DNA of 64,000 nucleotides from Saturnia japonica (taxonomy: Eukaryota > Arthropoda > Insecta > Lepidoptera > Saturniidae), in contig CM065318.1 in NCBI GenBank assembly GCA_033032175.1, forward strand, positions 13,702,001-13,766,000, in the 5' to 3' direction. Each line of letters opens with the position of its first letter. Within the stretch, counting starts at the first letter, position 1. The notes beneath the pieces are model-generated. The model did no database searches. It was not told the origin of the DNA and saw nothing but the letters and a program-made list of their open reading frames with translations. A program made the translations under genes and the position numbers. Positions 60,969 through 64,000 of the stretch are shown piece by piece.

Positions 60969-62147
60969 TTATAATCTTAATTCATGTTAAAGTAATAAAA
61001 AACTGTCATAGCAATGGATCAACTTATAGCTGCTCGCGAGTTTGCGTTAATTATAATATATTAATAATAATAAAGAAATAAATAATAATAATATAAAAAA
61101 AGCTTATATATATTGCTCAGGGATAATGTAGTTTATTACTAGTTTTTTTTATTGCATTTTTATTAAAAGAGCTTAGTGAAAGAGAGAAAGAGAGAGAAGA
61201 GATCAATCGATAAAGGATATGATTATATCCTAAAACGTAACAACTTTACCTGTTTATAATTATAACATAGATATTTGATTAGATATTAGATTAATTTGTA
61301 TACATTTATTGCACATCGTAAAACATTAATGTCGCGAATCATTGATAAGCCACCGTTAATTCCGGAGGCCATTATCTTTATAATAGCTATATAATATTAT
61401 TAGTTTTTACTACGTATTATGCTATGACGTCATAATCATGAATAAAATTTAAATTGTGTAATGATTTCGTCACCCCTAACAATTTTTGACGCTGGGAAAT
61501 CTGTGTAGACACCCTCTTATTCGAGAGACAAGAGGGAGAATGTCAAACTCTTACTAGCTGATACCAAGCTCTGTACTTCTAACCACCATAATGGGTCGAC
61601 AAGTGATCACTTTAGTATACACCGCATCTCCCCGGCGCGGTGGACCCACTGCACTAAAGAGAGTCGGTCTGGTATGAGCCCAACGCGACGTTGAATTCCT
61701 AGATGGAAAAAACCAGTGCAATGCAGCAATAGAAAATTGAGCGCCACGGCCTTTCTCCCTTTAATTCAGCTAAGCAGAGAAAGGACACGCATGAAGCGAT
61801 TCCGCCCTCCGCGCGTAGGTACTTCTGCGAAAACGTGTTCTTCCGTCTGTGACATGGGGAGTGTTCTGAAGAGCTGTTCAACCTAGTTCCCCTTCTCTTT
61901 TTCATAACAGAACCAAACAGTTGGCTCCAGAGCCACAGCTTTACAGTAACTTCCATCTCAGCACGAATAAACAAACTTGTCACGTAATATCTTAGCCGTA
62001 GGTACTGTCAAACTGTGTATCTGTCTTCTAACCAGTGTGTTCCTTAGTTACTTACTACAACATAAAGTGAAGTGACATTTGAGCAGGCGTGACAGCGACG
62101 AGCGACTGGCGATGAATGATAGATTCCTTGGTAGTCGCTGAGTTGTT
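60969..62147. other. Intergenic with possible TE remnant
   Basis: A GA-rich run lies at 61175-61205. On the minus strand 61983-61699 is open and GC-richer than its surroundings (SQLFGSVMKKRRGTRLNSSS), perhaps a non-LTR remnant, but no motif confirms it. Confidence 0.35.
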
Positions 62148-62790
62148 CTTTTTTTTTAGAACTGACTACTTTGTTAGCCTGAGGGCCTGTCAAGGACATA
62201 AATTAGTTTAAGTAGCAACACTTTTGTTTTTACTTAATATGTTTTGTTGTTGGCAACTCTTCTACAATCTCTTACAATGGCTGTGTGGTGTGTGCACGTA
62301 AATCTAATAAAAAGTGTATAAATTACAACGCCTTTCTCTTCTGGCTACAATACCACAGAAGCTGACTTTTACAGGTCCCTATTCAAAAACAGAGCCGCTG
62401 ATGGCTTTTACAGCTTTACCGGGCCTGAGGGAAAGCGCGCCAAAGTGACCGGAGCTCGGCTTGGGCTGTGACCGCGGAATGCAAAGAGGTCGCGATCTGA
62501 CTAATTCCTTATCCGTAAAATTCGAGCTAAACTAACATATACATCCTCCTGGGAGGAATTAATATATGTGTATGTATTTAGTGATTCGAAATAAGGTCTA
62601 CACTAACTAGCGTAAAAAAGAAAAAAAAAGTTCCTTACAGAACCTATGTACCTATGTGGTGTGCACGTATATATGAATATATTGTGTATAATAAAGTGTG
62701 TGGATAGCTAAGTGATTGCAAGTGTAGTGTGTCACATGTATCGCGCAGGCGGCTGCCGGACTCTAGGGATTTCACACCGAGGAACGGACC
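62148..62790 (-). mobile_element. Diverged Jockey 3' end
   Basis: Minus strand: T run 62150-62157, then 'gaactgactactttgttagcc', 'gagccgctgatggcttttac', 'cctcctgggagg' and 'acagaacctatgtacct', the Jockey 3'UTR order seen at 20640-21150 but about 15-20% different. A segment of about 180 bp (62190-62370) has no counterpart in the other copies. It ends near 62790, where another small repeat starts ('ttggattgtactatgcttacc'). Confidence 0.75.
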
Positions 62791-62794
62791 TATC

Positions 62795-63560
62795 CGATGT
62801 TGTTGGATTGTACTATGCTTACCATATGGTACAGTACCATTGCTATGTCGAGCTACGATAAAACAAAATCCAATGTGTCCTTTTCAGTCACTACTCACTA
62901 AATTACATTATACTTGTCTGGTGCAGAGTAGGGTGCCAAAAACACGATTTATTTTATTTTACTTTTCATATGAAAATATGTTAAAACACGTTTTAAGAAT
63001 TCTTATTGAAAAATCAACTCGAATTTTAAAAGGATGCCAACTTTTTTTTTAAATTCCAAATATGGTTAACAAATGACATAAATGTTATTAATTAATGAAC
63101 AGTCTATTGCACTTTTAGTTTGTACACTGGCGAGCTTATTGCTGTAAAGCATTTTCTACCAGCTAATCAGCAGCATGCAATGTGGAAAAAATATTATTGT
63201 CAGTAGTGCAATAGAGAATTAAATGGAAAAAATGAGCAAACACAAAAATATATTACTAGAAATGTAGTAAAATTTTAATACAAAAATATAAATTATACTA
63301 AATAAATTAAATAAAGTACAAATAAATATAAATAAATAACAACATATGTCCGTACTTATATTTGTACAAATAACAGTATATACACAAATTATAATTAATA
63401 CAAATCGTACAAATTTTGATCACTCTGTCTCTTATTTATTATACAAATATCGCCTATCGGTGCAGTTGTGATTTGAAGTTGATAATTGTTTTAGCATCTT
63501 GAAGATGACGCGGTAACGCACTCCACAGTCGTATGGCAGTTATCGTAAAGGAGTTTGAAT
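62795..63560. other. Intergenic, AT-rich
   Basis: 62800-62870 is a copy of the small repeat at 16190. 63445-63550 looks like a degraded non-LTR end ('atcttgaagatgacgcggtaac'). No gene. Confidence 0.4.
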
Positions 63561-63566
63561 AGAGAT

Positions 63567-64000
63567 TTTTTTTTTTTTTTTTTTTTTTTTTAGAACTGAC
63601 TACACTGTTAGCCTTAGGGGCCCTATCGTCAAACAGAGCCGCTGCGGCTTTTACAGCTTCACCGGACTTGGGGGCGAGCGCTTAGGGCACTCAGCCGCGA
63701 AAGTTTGTGACGACCCGCACGAGGGTGCCAGAGTGGCCGAACCTCGGCTCGGGCGGTCGTCGCGAATGCGAAAAAGTCGCGATCTAACTAATTCCCTAAT
63801 CTTAGGAGAATTCGAGCTAACTAATATATACTCATATGCACGTTCCCCTCCTCCTGGGAGGAAGGAGTGGACCATGCGTATGTGTATTTAATAATCGGAA
63901 TGGTTTTTCTACACTAACTAGCGCAATAGTCTAACTAGCGCAAAAAAAGAAAAAAAAAGGTCCCTTACAGAACCTATGTACCTGTGTGGTGTGCACGTGT
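63567..64000 (-). mobile_element. Jockey 3' end, runs off the window
   Basis: T tract 63567-63591, then 3'UTR sequence nearly identical to 20640-21052, continuing past the window edge. It is very similar to the intron 3 copy, so recent activity of this subfamily is likely. Confidence 0.88.

Noticed and set aside
1..64000. CRISPR arrays, operons, Shine-Dalgarno sites, tRNA or rRNA genes
   Set aside because: None found. The only tRNA-like features are SINE A/B boxes and the LTR primer site, and the tandem repeats are minisatellite or microsatellite.

Overview
This is a eukaryotic (insect) nuclear window, most likely from a moth or butterfly. The evidence is spliced genes with GT-AG introns, AT-rich non-coding DNA, tRNA-derived SINEs carrying a 'ggtgaaggaaaacatcgtga'-type core typical of Lepidoptera, and a dense load of Jockey, RTE, R1-clade, BEL/Pao, mariner, pogo, hAT-like and MITE elements. 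There are no prokaryotic features. The order assignment is inference; the gene calls do not depend on it.

Layout. (1) 1-14 kb is a transposon nest. An interspersed repeat was hit by a BEL/Pao LTR retrotransposon (4089-9284, TSD gtacc) and by a 5'-truncated Jockey element (9313-12158, TSD tctaaaggagcc). A second version of the same nest lies at 302-2826. It has the same two insertion points, but only a solo LTR and a deleted, catalytically dead Jockey fragment. An RTE fragment follows (12813-13979). (2) 15.5-45.8 kb is one large host gene on the + strand, the orthologue of inhibitor of Bruton tyrosine kinase (IBtk: ankyrin, RCC1, two BTB domains). Fourteen coding exons could be joined with consistent phases into a protein of about 1238 residues. 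The introns hold most of the window's transposons, including four copies of one TIR family, a gag-only retroposon, and a three-level nest (hAT-like MITE, R1-clade retrotransposon, solo LTR). An intronless tetraspanin gene is nested in intron 3 on the same strand. (3) 45.9-64 kb holds a pogo-like MITE, a single-exon CHCHD1/mS37 mitochondrial ribosomal protein gene (minus strand), a GC-rich gene for a secreted Pro/Val/Ile-rich repetitive protein (52987-53688), several small repeat families and two further Jockey 3' ends.

How things fit together. The four host genes (IBtk, tetraspanin, Chchd1, the secreted repeat protein) show no sign of a shared pathway. The main interest lies in the insertion history, readable from target-site duplications, and in how a BTB/CUL3-adaptor gene keeps an open, phase-consistent reading frame through about 30 kb of transposon-filled introns. 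No clearly new multi-gene system was found.
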